Below are positions 27,061 to 35,600 of a DNA stretch of 64,000 nucleotides, piece by piece. The DNA comes from Paranoxybacillus sp035645275 (GTDB lineage Bacteria; Bacillota; Bacilli; Bacillales; Anoxybacillaceae). How positions within the stretch are numbered: position 1 is the first letter of the stretch; each line of letters begins with the position of its first letter. The position numbers and the translations under genes were made by a program. The DNA lies in assembly GCA_035645275.1 (NCBI GenBank), contig DASQMX010000026.1, positions 496,001 to 560,000 on the forward strand. Reading direction: 5' to 3'. The notes beneath the pieces were generated by a model. That model saw nothing but the letters and a program-made list of their open reading frames with translations. It ran no database searches and was not told where the DNA came from.

Positions 27061-27927
27061 TTACTTGTGTGCTTTTTGCAGCTTGTTTTCACGCGCAGCT
27101 TGAACGGTATTATGAAGCAGCATCGTAATCGTCATCGGACCGACCCCTTTTGGCACCGGTGTAAGATAGCTTGCCACTTCTTTGACTTCATCAAAATTTA
27201 CGTCACCGCATAGTTTTCCATTTTCTAAACGGTTAACCCCGACATCAATAACAATTGCTCCTTTTTTCACATGTTCGGCGCCGATTAAGTTAGGTTTGCC
27301 AACCGCGACAATTAAAATATCTGCTTGACGCGTCATATCTGCTAAGTTCTTTGTTTTCGAATGGCAATATGTTACGGTCGCATTTTCTTTTAAAAACAAC
27401 TGTCCAACCGGCTTACCGACAATGTTGCTGCGGCCGATGACAACCACATGTTTTCCGGTGATTTCCACTCCTAATGATTGAACCATATATAAAATGCCAT
27501 ATGGCGTACATGGAAGGAACGCTTTTTGACCAGCGATCATCCGTCCGATATTAAGCGGATGGAACCCGTCGACATCTTTCTCTGGAGCAATTTTTTCGAT
27601 AACCTTGAGTTCATTAATTTGTTTTGGGAGCGGGAGTTGTACTAAAATGCCGTGTATGGAATCGTCTTGGTTGAGCCGCTCGATTTGCTCCAATAAAAAC
27701 TGTTCTGTAATCGTATCCGGAAACTCTAATAACACAGAACGAATCCCAATTTCCTCACATGCTTTTTGCTTTGCTTTAACATAAGAACGAGACGCAGGAT
27801 TATCACCAACAAGAACAACGGCTAACCCCGGTTCGATTCCTTCGTTTTTTAACTGCTGTACTTCTTTCGCTAATTGTGCGCGTTTTTCTTTTGCCAACTC
27901 TGTTCCACTAATAATTTGTGCGGTCAT
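27061..27927 (-). CDS. folD: Methylenetetrahydrofolate dehydrogenase / cyclohydrolase
   Basis: A 288-aa bifunctional enzyme interconverting 5,10-methylene- and 10-formyl-THF with NADP. It has the catalytic-lysine segment SYVKAKQKACEEIGI (about residues 49-63), HGILVQLPLPKQI, DVDGFHPLNIGRM, and the NADP-binding VVVIGRSNIVGKP. ATG 27927 has GAGGGGAG upstream. The gene ties one-carbon metabolism to the glycine cleavage genes elsewhere in the window. Confidence 0.96.
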   Translation of the reverse strand: MTAQIISGTELAKEKRAQLAKEVQQLKNEGIEPGLAVVLVGDNPASRSYVKAKQKACEEIGIRSVLLEFPDTITEQFLLEQIERLNQDDSIHGILVQLPLPKQINELKVIEKIAPEKDVDGFHPLNIGRMIAGQKAFLPCTPYGILYMVQSLGVEITGKHVVVIGRSNIVGKPVGQLFLKENATVTYCHSKTKNLADMTRQADILIVAVGKPNLIGAEHVKKGAIVIDVGVNRLENGKLCGDVNFDEVKEVASYLTPVPKGVGPMTITMLLHNTVQAARENKLQKAHK

Positions 27928-27970
27928 TTTGACAACTCCCCTCTCATATATATCGTTTATTCTATAATTT

Positions 27971-28363
27971 CTATAATTCTAAAGCATCTTTCACTTTTGA
28001 AAGCACTCCATTAATAAAACGGCTTGATTTGTCGTCACCAAACTTTTTCGCCAGCTCAATGGCTTCATCCATCGTTACGCTTACAGGAATGTCATCCATA
28101 TATTTCATTTCGTATGTAGCCATTCGCAAAATGGAGCGATCAACGTTCGCTACGCGTTCTAATCTCCATTTTTCAAGATTGTCACGCAATAATTGGTCAA
28201 TTTCCTCCTGATGATTTACAACCCCAAATACAAGTTGTTGAAGAAACGAATCGATTTCCTCTTCATCAACTACATTTTTGATTGCTTCCTGCGGATCAAT
28301 TCCGCCCACATCTACTTGAAAAAGTGCTTGTAATGCTTTTTCTCTCGCTGTATGTCGTTTCAT
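27971..28363 (-). CDS. nusB: Transcription antitermination factor NusB
   Basis: A 130-aa all-helical RNA-binding protein that, with NusE (S10), binds boxA in rRNA leaders. Family landmarks are HTAREKALQALFQVD at the N-terminus and NVDRSILRMATYEM with the conserved Asp-Arg-Ser and Tyr-Glu. It lies 43 nt before folD. Confidence 0.95.
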   Translation of the reverse strand: MKRHTAREKALQALFQVDVGGIDPQEAIKNVVDEEEIDSFLQQLVFGVVNHQEEIDQLLRDNLEKWRLERVANVDRSILRMATYEMKYMDDIPVSVTMDEAIELAKKFGDDKSSRFINGVLSKVKDALEL

Positions 28364-28712
28364 ACTATTAACTCCTTTTACTCATATTGTCGAACGTTTA
28401 TATGATGATAATATCATATTTTCGTGGTAAACGATATAATAATCCGTACAAACTATAGATAAACCTTTTGAAATAATCGTTTTTTCTGAAAATAATGTCA
28501 TTCACTATTTTTCTTATTTAACATCATCCTAAAACAAATCCCCTGTTTTTTACACGTACAGGCTGCAACTCAATGAAAGCGGAAGGATAATTTCGATTGA
28601 GAACAGCAAACCAGGTGTGTTGATGAACCAATAAAATCCAGATAAAGCGGGTTTATTTAAGTAGCGGAGCGTCACCCTTAAGATAACAAACTTTTACGAA
28701 AAAAACAAAAAA

Positions 28713-28826
28713 GGCTGACTAAATAAAAAGTGTCAGACCCCACAACCATAATATATAGAACATAACAATGGATAAAAATACTATATATGTTGGGTTATGC
28801 ATGAGGTCAGACACTTATGGTCAGCC
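28713..28826. repeat. Dispersed palindromic repeat, copy A
   Basis: A 114-bp element with outer arms GGCTGAC / GTCAGCC and inner arms AAGTGTC / GACACTT, flanked by A and T runs. It is shared with copies B (36964-37058), C (60733-60824) and D (9906-9960). It sits immediately 3' of yqhY and can fold as a terminator. The rest of the nusB-yqhY gap (28364-28712) shows no gene. Confidence 0.8.
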
Positions 28827-28840
28827 TTTTGTTTTATTTA

Positions 28841-29236
28841 CTATTCATTTTCCTGCTCGGCTTTTGGAGAATCAAATTGAATGCCGACAATGTGAACATT
28901 AATTTCATTCGTTTCTAACCCTGTCATATTCAATAATGCTTGACGGATATTTTCCTGCACCTTTTTGGCCACGTTCGGAATTGAGACACCGAAACGAACT
29001 AAGCAGTAGACATCGATAATAATCCCTTCTTCTTTCAAATCAACTTTGACACCTTTGCCATGGTTTTTCTTTCCTAATCGCTCAACGACACCAGCGGCAA
29101 AGTTACCGCGCATTTGCGCTACACCATCCACTTCGGAAGCCGCAATTCCTGCAATAACTTCAATCACTTCAGGTGCGATTTCTACTTTTCCTAACGCATT
29201 CGTTTCTTGTTCCATTTCAAATACATGTTCTGACAT
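28841..29236 (-). CDS. yqhY: Asp23/Gls24 family protein YqhY
   Basis: A 131-aa Asp23-family protein (GKVEIAPEVIEVIAGIAASEVDGV; KVDLKEEGIIIDVYCLVRFGVSIP). ATG 29236 has GGAGGTG upstream; the frame to 29251 adds five codons without support. It is encoded directly after accBC. In B. subtilis, loss of YqhY disturbs acetyl-CoA carboxylase control, consistent with this location. Confidence 0.92.
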   Translation of the reverse strand: MSEHVFEMEQETNALGKVEIAPEVIEVIAGIAASEVDGVAQMRGNFAAGVVERLGKKNHGKGVKVDLKEEGIIIDVYCLVRFGVSIPNVAKKVQENIRQALLNMTGLETNEINVHIVGIQFDSPKAEQENE

Positions 29237-29256
29237 GAGGCGCACCTCCATTTTCG

Positions 29257-30609
29257 TTATGATTTCATCACATCATACATTTCAAGAAATTTCGTGTTGA
29301 AGTCTCCTTCCACAAATTTTTCATGCTCGAATAATTTTATGTGGAATGGAATCGTTGTATGAATTCCTTCAATAACAAATTCATTTAACGCCCGCTTCAT
29401 CCGTGCAATCGCTTCTTCTCGCGTTGGGGCATGTACAATTAATTTTGCAATCATTGAATCATAATAAGGCGGAATCATATATCCTGGATAAGCAGCAGAA
29501 TCAACGCGGACACCTAAACCACCCGGCGGCAGGTACATGTTAATTCTTCCCGGTGAAGGCATAAAATTCTTCTCTGGGTTTTCAGCGTTAATACGGCATT
29601 CAATCGCCCATCCGTTAAATGTCACTTCTTCTTGGGTTAAAGATAGCTTTTCCCCTGAAGCAACACGGATTTGCTCTTTAATTAAGTCAACGCCGGTAAT
29701 CATTTCAGTAACAGGATGTTCCACTTGAATGCGCGTATTCATTTCCATAAAATAAAATTTCTTTGCCTTGTAATCAAAAATAAACTCGACCGTACCTGCA
29801 CCCGTGTAATCCACTGCTTTGGCTGCTTTCACTGCTGCCTCTCCCATCAACTTGCGCGTTTCTTCATCAAGCGCTGGTGAAGGAGCTTCTTCAACAAGTT
29901 TTTGCAGGCGGCGTTGAATCGTACAGTCGCGCTCGCCAAGATGAATAACATTGCCATAACAATCAGCAAGCACTTGAATTTCAACGTGTCGGAAATCCTC
30001 GATATACTTTTCAATATATACACCTGGATTTCCGAATGCGGTTGCTGCTTCCTGCTGCGTAATATTGATTCCTTTAATTAACTCTTGTTCATCTCTGGCG
30101 ACGCGAATCCCTTTACCACCGCCACCGGCAGTTGCCTTTATAATAACAGGGTACCCGATTTCGTTTGCAATCGCAATGGCTTCGTCCATACTTTCAATGA
30201 TTCCTTTTGAGCCAGGAACAATCGGTACGCCCGCTTCACGCATCGTTTCGCGCGCGATATCTTTAATTCCCATTTTTGTAATGGCTTCCGGGCTTGGACC
30301 GACAAAAATAATATTGCATTCACGGCAAAGTTCTGCGAAAGCCTCATTCTCCGCTAAAAACCCATATCCCGGGTGAATCGCATCACATCCTGTTAACTTC
30401 GCTACACTAATGATATTCGTAAAATTCAAATAGCTGTCCTTAGACGCTTTCGGTCCAATACAATACGCCTCATCCGCAAGCTGAACATGCAACGAATCGC
30501 GGTCCGCTTCCGAAAACACCGCAACCGTTTCAATTCCAAGTTCTTTGCAGGCACGAATCACTCGAACAGCAATTTCACCGCGATTGGCAATCAATAATTT
30601 TTTAATCAT
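29257..30609 (-). CDS. accC: Acetyl-CoA carboxylase, biotin carboxylase subunit
   Basis: A 450-aa ATP-grasp enzyme that carboxylates biotin on AccB. Visible are KKLLIANRGEIAVRVIRACKE at the N-terminus, the Gly-rich ATP loop KATAGGGGKGIRVA, the metal ligands in EFIFDYKAKKFYFMEMNTR, and QVEHPVTEMITGVDL. It lies 15 nt after accB. Confidence 0.96.
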   Translation of the reverse strand: MIKKLLIANRGEIAVRVIRACKELGIETVAVFSEADRDSLHVQLADEAYCIGPKASKDSYLNFTNIISVAKLTGCDAIHPGYGFLAENEAFAELCRECNIIFVGPSPEAITKMGIKDIARETMREAGVPIVPGSKGIIESMDEAIAIANEIGYPVIIKATAGGGGKGIRVARDEQELIKGINITQQEAATAFGNPGVYIEKYIEDFRHVEIQVLADCYGNVIHLGERDCTIQRRLQKLVEEAPSPALDEETRKLMGEAAVKAAKAVDYTGAGTVEFIFDYKAKKFYFMEMNTRIQVEHPVTEMITGVDLIKEQIRVASGEKLSLTQEEVTFNGWAIECRINAENPEKNFMPSPGRINMYLPPGGLGVRVDSAAYPGYMIPPYYDSMIAKLIVHAPTREEAIARMKRALNEFVIEGIHTTIPFHIKLFEHEKFVEGDFNTKFLEMYDVMKS

Positions 30610-30624
30610 CGCTCGTCTGCTCCT

Positions 30625-31140
30625 TTATTCAGGTTTTACAAGGAATAAAGGTTGTCCATATTCAACTAGCTGACCGTTTTTTACAAGCACTTCAACGATT
30701 TCTCCGCTTACTTCGGCTTCGATTTCATTAAACAGCTTCATTGCTTCAACGATGCAGACAACCGTATCTGGTTTTACTTTGTCGCCAACTTTTACATATG
30801 GTGGGGCATCTGGAGATGGTGCGGCGTAGAATGTACCAACCATCGGAGAAGTGATTTTATGTAAATTCTCTGTATTGACAGCTTCTTGTTTCGGTTTTTC
30901 TTCTTGCTTGACTTCTGCTGCCGGAGCTGCTACTTGTGGTGCTGCTTGCTGAACAATTGGTTCTTGTTTTAGCACAGGTGCCGGCTCAACAACTGTTTGT
31001 TTCACAACCGCTTCAACAGGTGCAGCTAAACTCGGTTTTTTCATATGAACTTTTGTACCTTCATTTTCATATACAAATTCCTCAATGTTTGATTGATCAA
31101 TAAGTCTAATCAGTTCGCGAATTTCTTGAATTTTCAGCAT
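30625..31140 (-). CDS. accB: Acetyl-CoA carboxylase biotin carboxyl carrier protein
   Basis: A 171-aa protein with an N-terminal helical segment, a Pro/Ala/Gln/Val-rich linker (about 40-90), and the biotinyl domain with the biotin Lys in CIVEAMKLFNE (about residue 137). It carries the carboxyl group for malonyl-CoA synthesis. Together with branched acyl-CoA from bkd it serves branched fatty acid synthesis. It leads the accB-accC-yqhY operon. Confidence 0.96.
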   Translation of the reverse strand: MLKIQEIRELIRLIDQSNIEEFVYENEGTKVHMKKPSLAAPVEAVVKQTVVEPAPVLKQEPIVQQAAPQVAAPAAEVKQEEKPKQEAVNTENLHKITSPMVGTFYAAPSPDAPPYVKVGDKVKPDTVVCIVEAMKLFNEIEAEVSGEIVEVLVKNGQLVEYGQPLFLVKPE

Positions 31141-31333
31141 GACTTACACCCCTTGTTTATCGACATTTGTTGAAATAGTAAAAAAAGTAGAACATATTAT
31201 CATGATACGACGACCTTTCCTTATATTTCAATATTTGTGTTAAGAATATTATTAAAAGTTTTTAACACCTGATCATATGAACAATTATTATTATATAGCA
31301 TTAATTTATTTTTTCTACTAAAAAATAATACGA

Positions 31334-31393
31334 GGCTGTCTAATGATGACTCCTTGAACAATCTTTGTGATAGAGTCTTGTTTTTAGACAGCC
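31334..31393 (-). terminator. Terminator after spoIIIAH
   Basis: Perfect 10-bp outer stem GGCTGTCTAA / TTAGACAGCC with an inner GACTC / GAGTC stem and T-rich flank. The remaining accB-spoIIIAH gap is AT-rich with no gene. Confidence 0.65.
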
Positions 31394-31410
31394 CCGCGAT
31401 TCATTTCACT

Positions 31411-31980
31411 TTATTTTTGTGGCTGGAACTCAACAGCTACATTTTGTGCTTCGCTAATTTCTTTTTCCACAAGCTGAATGATTTCATTGGCCGCTTGCTT
31501 CGAAAGTTCTTTCGCTTTTACAGTCACTCTTACTTCCTCATCTTCTACACGGACGAGCACTTCTTCATAGCCTTTTGATTTAATTAGTGTTTCCAGCACA
31601 GCTTCTTTTTCGGAAATATCAGCCAATTTTTGAATTTTATCAAGCGCTTTGCTTTTTTCTTCAGCCGTCGCTTCTGCTGAAGCAACAATCGCATTTAAAT
31701 CTTCACGCAGTTTATTACGCTCATCTTCAATTTGCAGGCGCAATGCAGTGAAGAGGTCATCGCTGGCAATACCGGATGTTACTTTGCCGTCTTCTGTTTC
31801 CTCAACGGTTACTTTTTCCTCACTATTTGTCTCTGTTGCTTTTTCTTTTGTTTCTTCTTTTTGTTGATTCACAAAGGCGACATTTTCATTTGTTCCTTCT
31901 GGTGTTGTCACATAATAAACGGATAATACAACCACTAAACTGAGCATTGTCAATAACCAAACTGTTTGTTTTTTTAACAT
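31411..31980 (-). CDS. spoIIIAH: Stage III sporulation protein AH
   Basis: A 189-aa mother-cell protein. Its outward domain binds forespore SpoIIQ to make the channel that zips the engulfing membranes. It has a single N-terminal membrane helix (residues 8-25), a Glu/Lys/Thr-rich linker, and the conserved C-terminal ring-forming domain (DDLFTALRLQIEDERNKLRE to ELSKQAANEIIQLV). It is last in the operon, with a terminator following. Confidence 0.95.
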   Translation of the reverse strand: MLKKQTVWLLTMLSLVVVLSVYYVTTPEGTNENVAFVNQQKEETKEKATETNSEEKVTVEETEDGKVTSGIASDDLFTALRLQIEDERNKLREDLNAIVASAEATAEEKSKALDKIQKLADISEKEAVLETLIKSKGYEEVLVRVEDEEVRVTVKAKELSKQAANEIIQLVEKEISEAQNVAVEFQPQK

Positions 31981-31998
31981 CTTTTTTCGCTCCTCCTA

Positions 31999-32625
31999 TC
32001 ATTTTTTTGGCATGACGGCAACACGGTGGCTCGGGACATGAAGCACCCGCGTGACAGCTTCCACAATCCATTTTTTAATTTGAATGTTATCTGCCCCTTT
32101 TGCGACAACTAACACTCCGCGAATTTCCGGTTTCTTTGTTGTCAAAACAATCGGTGTTTCTTCTTCTCCTTGGCGGATAATGACCACTTCTTCATTCGTT
32201 GAGTGATCTTCTACTTTTCGTTTACCTCCTTCACGGTCTGTTTCATCTGTTGTTTTCTGCTGTGTCGTCCGATTTTTTTCGAGCACTTTCATTTCTGTTG
32301 CATCAACATTGACAATAACGGTTACGTCTTCTACACCAGCCATTGCTTCAAGGGCATTTTTCAATTGTTCTTCGTAACGTTCCTCATATTCTGCAATGGT
32401 TTTGGCTTTTGTATTGCTCTTCTGTCCGAAAACAGGTTGTGCATTCGGTTCGTTATTTTCATACACAGGCATTGTTTCTGTATTGGTTTGCTTGTTTCCT
32501 CCAAATAGATTACCGACAAGCATGAAGGCGATACCGAGAAGAAGAATGACAATGACATAAGAAAAAGGTGTTACTTTTTTCTTGGTAGTCTCTTCGTTTG
32601 ATTTCGCGAATAAATGTTTAAACAT
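31999..32625 (-). CDS. spoIIIAG: Stage III sporulation protein AG
   Basis: About 208 aa with one N-terminal membrane helix (VIVILLLGIAFMLVGNLF) and a ring-forming domain (MAGVEDVTVIVNVDATEMKV, IRGVLVVAKGADN). AG forms the large ring of the feeding-tube complex. ATG 32625 has GGGGGGAG upstream and lies 1 nt after the spoIIIAF stop; the longer frame to 32667 overlaps AF. Confidence 0.95.
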   Translation of the reverse strand: MFKHLFAKSNEETTKKKVTPFSYVIVILLLGIAFMLVGNLFGGNKQTNTETMPVYENNEPNAQPVFGQKSNTKAKTIAEYEERYEEQLKNALEAMAGVEDVTVIVNVDATEMKVLEKNRTTQQKTTDETDREGGKRKVEDHSTNEEVVIIRQGEEETPIVLTTKKPEIRGVLVVAKGADNIQIKKWIVEAVTRVLHVPSHRVAVMPKK

Positions 32626-32626
32626 C

Positions 32627-33247
32627 TTATCTCCCCCCTTCGACCCGGATAGCGATTTTTTCCTCATTTATTCCCCATTTGTTCGCCAAAAACGAAGCGG
32701 TATCCATTGCCAGTTTCCTATGTTCATCTATGCGGTCCATTGGTTCGGAGGTGTCAATCTCAATCGGCTGAACGGTTGGAACGATGCCGCTTTGTTCCTT
32801 TTTATCCGGTGCAACAATCACTTTAATAAATTGAATATCGTCGGGAAAGCGAAGGGTTTCCTCCCTGCTTATTTCGAATGTAATATCCTTAATTGTTAAA
32901 CCATATTGATTCATCAACTCCTCAGCAACGTCTTTTTTCATATGGACAGCCATTTGTTCTAAAATATATGCACGTTGTGAGGCTTGTATTTCTGTTTTCT
33001 TTTGTTCAATTACATTTTCTATTTGATTTTTTTCAGCATCGCCTCCAGCATGAATCAAGGCAATGATCTGCTCGACATCAACGGCGAAGATTTTTAGAAT
33101 CGGAGATAACATAATGAGAATTAAAATGAGCCCAATGACCATTTTTACATATTTTTGCAAGTTCGTAGATGGAAGCAATAAATCAATCACAATGGCTAAT
33201 AAAATAAAAATGATAATGTTCGTAATCCATTCAACAATGAATGACAT
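32627..33247 (-). CDS. spoIIIAF: Stage III sporulation protein AF
   Basis: A 206-aa protein with two N-terminal membrane helices (about 8-26 and 35-52) and a soluble ring-building-motif-like domain exposed to the intermembrane space. The C-terminal NKWGINEEKIAIRVEGG is typical of the family. It lies 13 nt after spoIIIAE in the operon. Confidence 0.94.
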   Translation of the reverse strand: MSFIVEWITNIIIFILLAIVIDLLLPSTNLQKYVKMVIGLILILIMLSPILKIFAVDVEQIIALIHAGGDAEKNQIENVIEQKKTEIQASQRAYILEQMAVHMKKDVAEELMNQYGLTIKDITFEISREETLRFPDDIQFIKVIVAPDKKEQSGIVPTVQPIEIDTSEPMDRIDEHRKLAMDTASFLANKWGINEEKIAIRVEGGR

Positions 33248-33260
33248 AATCTTCCCCCCG

Positions 33261-34433
33261 CTAACGAACCATCATCGTTAAATTTCCTGCGGCAATGATT
33301 ACCGTTAAACTGAGGAAAAACATTAATGAAACAATCGCCAGTGACACAAAAATATAAATGACACTTTTGCTAATAATACTTAAACTAGAAATGACAGGTC
33401 CGCCACCAAGCGGCTGCAAGATAGCAGCCGATAGTTTATAAATGAAGGCAATCACTAAGATTTTCATGGCTGGAAAGGCAACAAGAATGAGCAAAACAGC
33501 AACACCGACAATTCCAATGGTATTTTTTAATAACAATGACGCCGCAATCACCGTATCTGTCGCATCCGTAAACATCCTGCCAACGACAGGAATAAAATTT
33601 CCTGTAACAAATTTCGCTGTTCTAATAGCGATTCCATCAGCAACTGCTGAGGACGCTCCTTTTACTGAAATAACACCGATAAAAACGGTCAACATCACAC
33701 CAAGCGAACCGATACTTATATTCGTTAGCAATTGTGCCAGTTGTGTCACTTTGTAATGCTCTGTCATTGTGCTTACGATACTTAAAAGTGCCGCAAGAAA
33801 CAAAAGCGGAAGTGTAAAATGTTCAACTACCATTCCTGTTGTGTTCATCAAAAAGACGATAATCGGATGAAAAAATGCCGCGGATATAAGCCCGCCTGAG
33901 GACGCCATTAGTGCTAACAACAAAGGAAGAAGCGCGATAATGAAACCGCTCATCATCTGAATGGCTTCGACCGCATAGTCCATTGCAAGCCGAAAGCTGT
34001 TTAAAGCAATAATGATTAATACCATATAAACAACCGAATAAGCGACTTTGCTCACCGCATGTTGTTCAAACGCATTTTGCAATGACTGCAAAAACATGCT
34101 AAAAACCGTAAGCAATACAAGCGTTCCAAGAAGCTTGCCGTTGGCGAGCAGTTCATAAAAAATAAATTTCACAAAGGCTTTTGACCATTCCTGAAGCGAT
34201 AATTCTTTTTCACCGCTAATAAACTCGATAAACGAACCTTTTTGACTTTCCGGTAAAAATCCGCCATATTTAGAAACAATCTCATCCCAATATTGCTTAA
34301 TGTCATCGATCTCAAGCTTTTCAATCTGTTCCTGCATAATTTCTTTTGGTGGGGGAGAAGCTTGTACAACAAGCGGCAACAACAAGAATAAAAAAAGAAG
34401 AACACTAAGTACAGAAACGATTTTTCTTTTCAA
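33261..34433 (-). CDS. spoIIIAE: Stage III sporulation protein AE
   Basis: A 390-aa polytopic membrane protein with a signal-peptide-like N-terminus (residues 4-25), a soluble segment with ISKYGGFLPE-type residues, then about seven hydrophobic helices. It is thought to be the membrane core of the A-Q transport complex. Length and order match the family. Confidence 0.95.
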   Translation of the reverse strand: MKRKIVSVLSVLLFLFLLLPLVVQASPPPKEIMQEQIEKLEIDDIKQYWDEIVSKYGGFLPESQKGSFIEFISGEKELSLQEWSKAFVKFIFYELLANGKLLGTLVLLTVFSMFLQSLQNAFEQHAVSKVAYSVVYMVLIIIALNSFRLAMDYAVEAIQMMSGFIIALLPLLLALMASSGGLISAAFFHPIIVFLMNTTGMVVEHFTLPLLFLAALLSIVSTMTEHYKVTQLAQLLTNISIGSLGVMLTVFIGVISVKGASSAVADGIAIRTAKFVTGNFIPVVGRMFTDATDTVIAASLLLKNTIGIVGVAVLLILVAFPAMKILVIAFIYKLSAAILQPLGGGPVISSLSIISKSVIYIFVSLAIVSLMFFLSLTVIIAAGNLTMMVR

Positions 34434-34455
34434 TGAATCACCCCCTTGCCTATGG

Positions 34456-34848
34456 CTATGATGATGGGATTAACCCAATCACCGTCTCAATAATCGCTGT
34501 TAAAATAGGAATCGCCATCGCTAAAATTAAAATTTTTCCTCCAAGTTCAATTTTCGAAGCAATCGCCCCTTGCCCGGCATCTTTGGAAATTTGTGCACCA
34601 AATTCAGCAATGTAAGCAATCCCAATAATTTTTAGTATCGTCTCTAAATAAATCATATTGACATTCGCATCAACAGCGATCTTTTGCAGCATATGAATAA
34701 TCGCGCTGATTTGATCAACTAAAAACAGAAAAATCACACATCCGACAAATACGGTCAATAAAAAGGCAATGTTTGACTTATGTTCGTTTAAAATAATGCT
34801 TAAAAAAGTAGCGATTAAACCTAAGCCGACAATTTGCCAAATTTCAAT
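34456..34848 (-). CDS. spoIIIAD: Stage III sporulation protein AD, predicted AUU start
   Basis: A 130-aa membrane protein. The C-terminal part (AVDANVNMIYLETILKIIGI, AEFGAQISKDAGQGAIASK) is near-identical to known SpoIIIAD. The conserved N-terminal helix (IEIWQIVGLGLIATFLSII) lies upstream of the first ATG/GTG/TTG in frame (TTG 34758). An in-frame TAG, the spoIIIAC stop, sits at 34863-34861. The only candidate between is ATT at 34848, with GGAGGG 7 nt upstream. I therefore call AUU as the initiator. Starting at TTG would delete about 30 residues. Confidence 0.85.
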   Translation of the reverse strand: MEIWQIVGLGLIATFLSIILNEHKSNIAFLLTVFVGCVIFLFLVDQISAIIHMLQKIAVDANVNMIYLETILKIIGIAYIAEFGAQISKDAGQGAIASKIELGGKILILAMAIPILTAIIETVIGLIPSS

Positions 34849-34860
34849 GGCTGTTCCCTC

Positions 34861-35067
34861 CTAACTTTGGAATAAAAATACGGCTTTTATTTTTTTAAAT
34901 AAGTCACTAACGATAGATGCAACCATAAACAAAATGTAGATGAAGCCAAGGAGAGTGACCCATTGGGCGTACTCCTTTTTTCCCATTTGATCGAGCACCG
35001 TGTGTAAAAAGGCAACAATAATTCCTACTCCTGCAATTTTAAAGATGATATCGACGTCAATCCCCAT
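34861..35067 (-). CDS. spoIIIAC: Stage III sporulation protein AC
   Basis: A 68-aa protein with two membrane helices (IIFKIAGVGIIVAFLHTVL and WVTLLGFIYILFMVASIVS), the usual size and layout of SpoIIIAC. Its stop codon TAG overlaps the ribosome site of spoIIIAD (GGAGGG), implying coupling. Confidence 0.94.
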   Translation of the reverse strand: MGIDVDIIFKIAGVGIIVAFLHTVLDQMGKKEYAQWVTLLGFIYILFMVASIVSDLFKKIKAVFLFQS

Positions 35068-35087
35068 ACTTGCCTGCCCCCTATTTG

Positions 35088-35600
35088 TTACATCAATAAA
35101 ATAACTAGCAATAATCCCGCTAAAAATCCTAAGCTTTTCACCATTTTTTCATAGCGAGCTTTCTTTTCGAGCGCATCATGCTCTTCCCGTTCCAAATGAA
35201 CAAGTGCCAGCCGAATTTGCTTTTGCTGCGCTGTTCGGTCATATTGCCCGAGCGTTTCACCAAATTGCTTCATTACTTCTAGTTCACCGCTTTTTAATGC
35301 GGTATATTTCCACACTTCCCCCAGGCTTTCATCCCATGCTTGTTTAACGCTCGTTTCTCCAGCTGCTAGTTTTTCAGAAAAACGCTCAAATAGCCATGAA
35401 AGCGGTCGTGAAAGCTGTTTTGCTAAATGAAGTGACGCTTCTGATAACGGAGTGTGTCCGTACATAATCTCTGCTTCTAATGACTGCAATGCGGACTTCA
35501 GCTGCCTTAATTGCCGCGGCCGTTCACTTAAAAACCGCGATGCTTCCAAACCTGCCCATGTTGTCGCCAACAAAATAAACAACGCTCCGATTAGCTTCAT
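35088..35600 (-). CDS. spoIIIAB: Stage III sporulation protein AB
   Basis: A 170-aa protein with an N-terminal membrane helix (LIGALFILLATTWAGLEAS), a helical domain (LRQLKSALQSLEAEIMYGHTPL) resembling type II secretion GspF folds, and a C-terminal helix (SLGFLAGLLLVILLM). It overlaps spoIIIAA by 4 nt (ATGA). Confidence 0.94.
   Translation of the reverse strand: MKLIGALFILLATTWAGLEASRFLSERPRQLRQLKSALQSLEAEIMYGHTPLSEASLHLAKQLSRPLSWLFERFSEKLAAGETSVKQAWDESLGEVWKYTALKSGELEVMKQFGETLGQYDRTAQQKQIRLALVHLEREEHDALEKKARYEKMVKSLGFLAGLLLVILLM

Noticed and set aside
28713..28826. CRISPR-like repeats
   Set aside because: The repeats are single, far apart, palindromic over the whole unit and lack spacers or cas genes. 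No CRISPR array is seen in the window.
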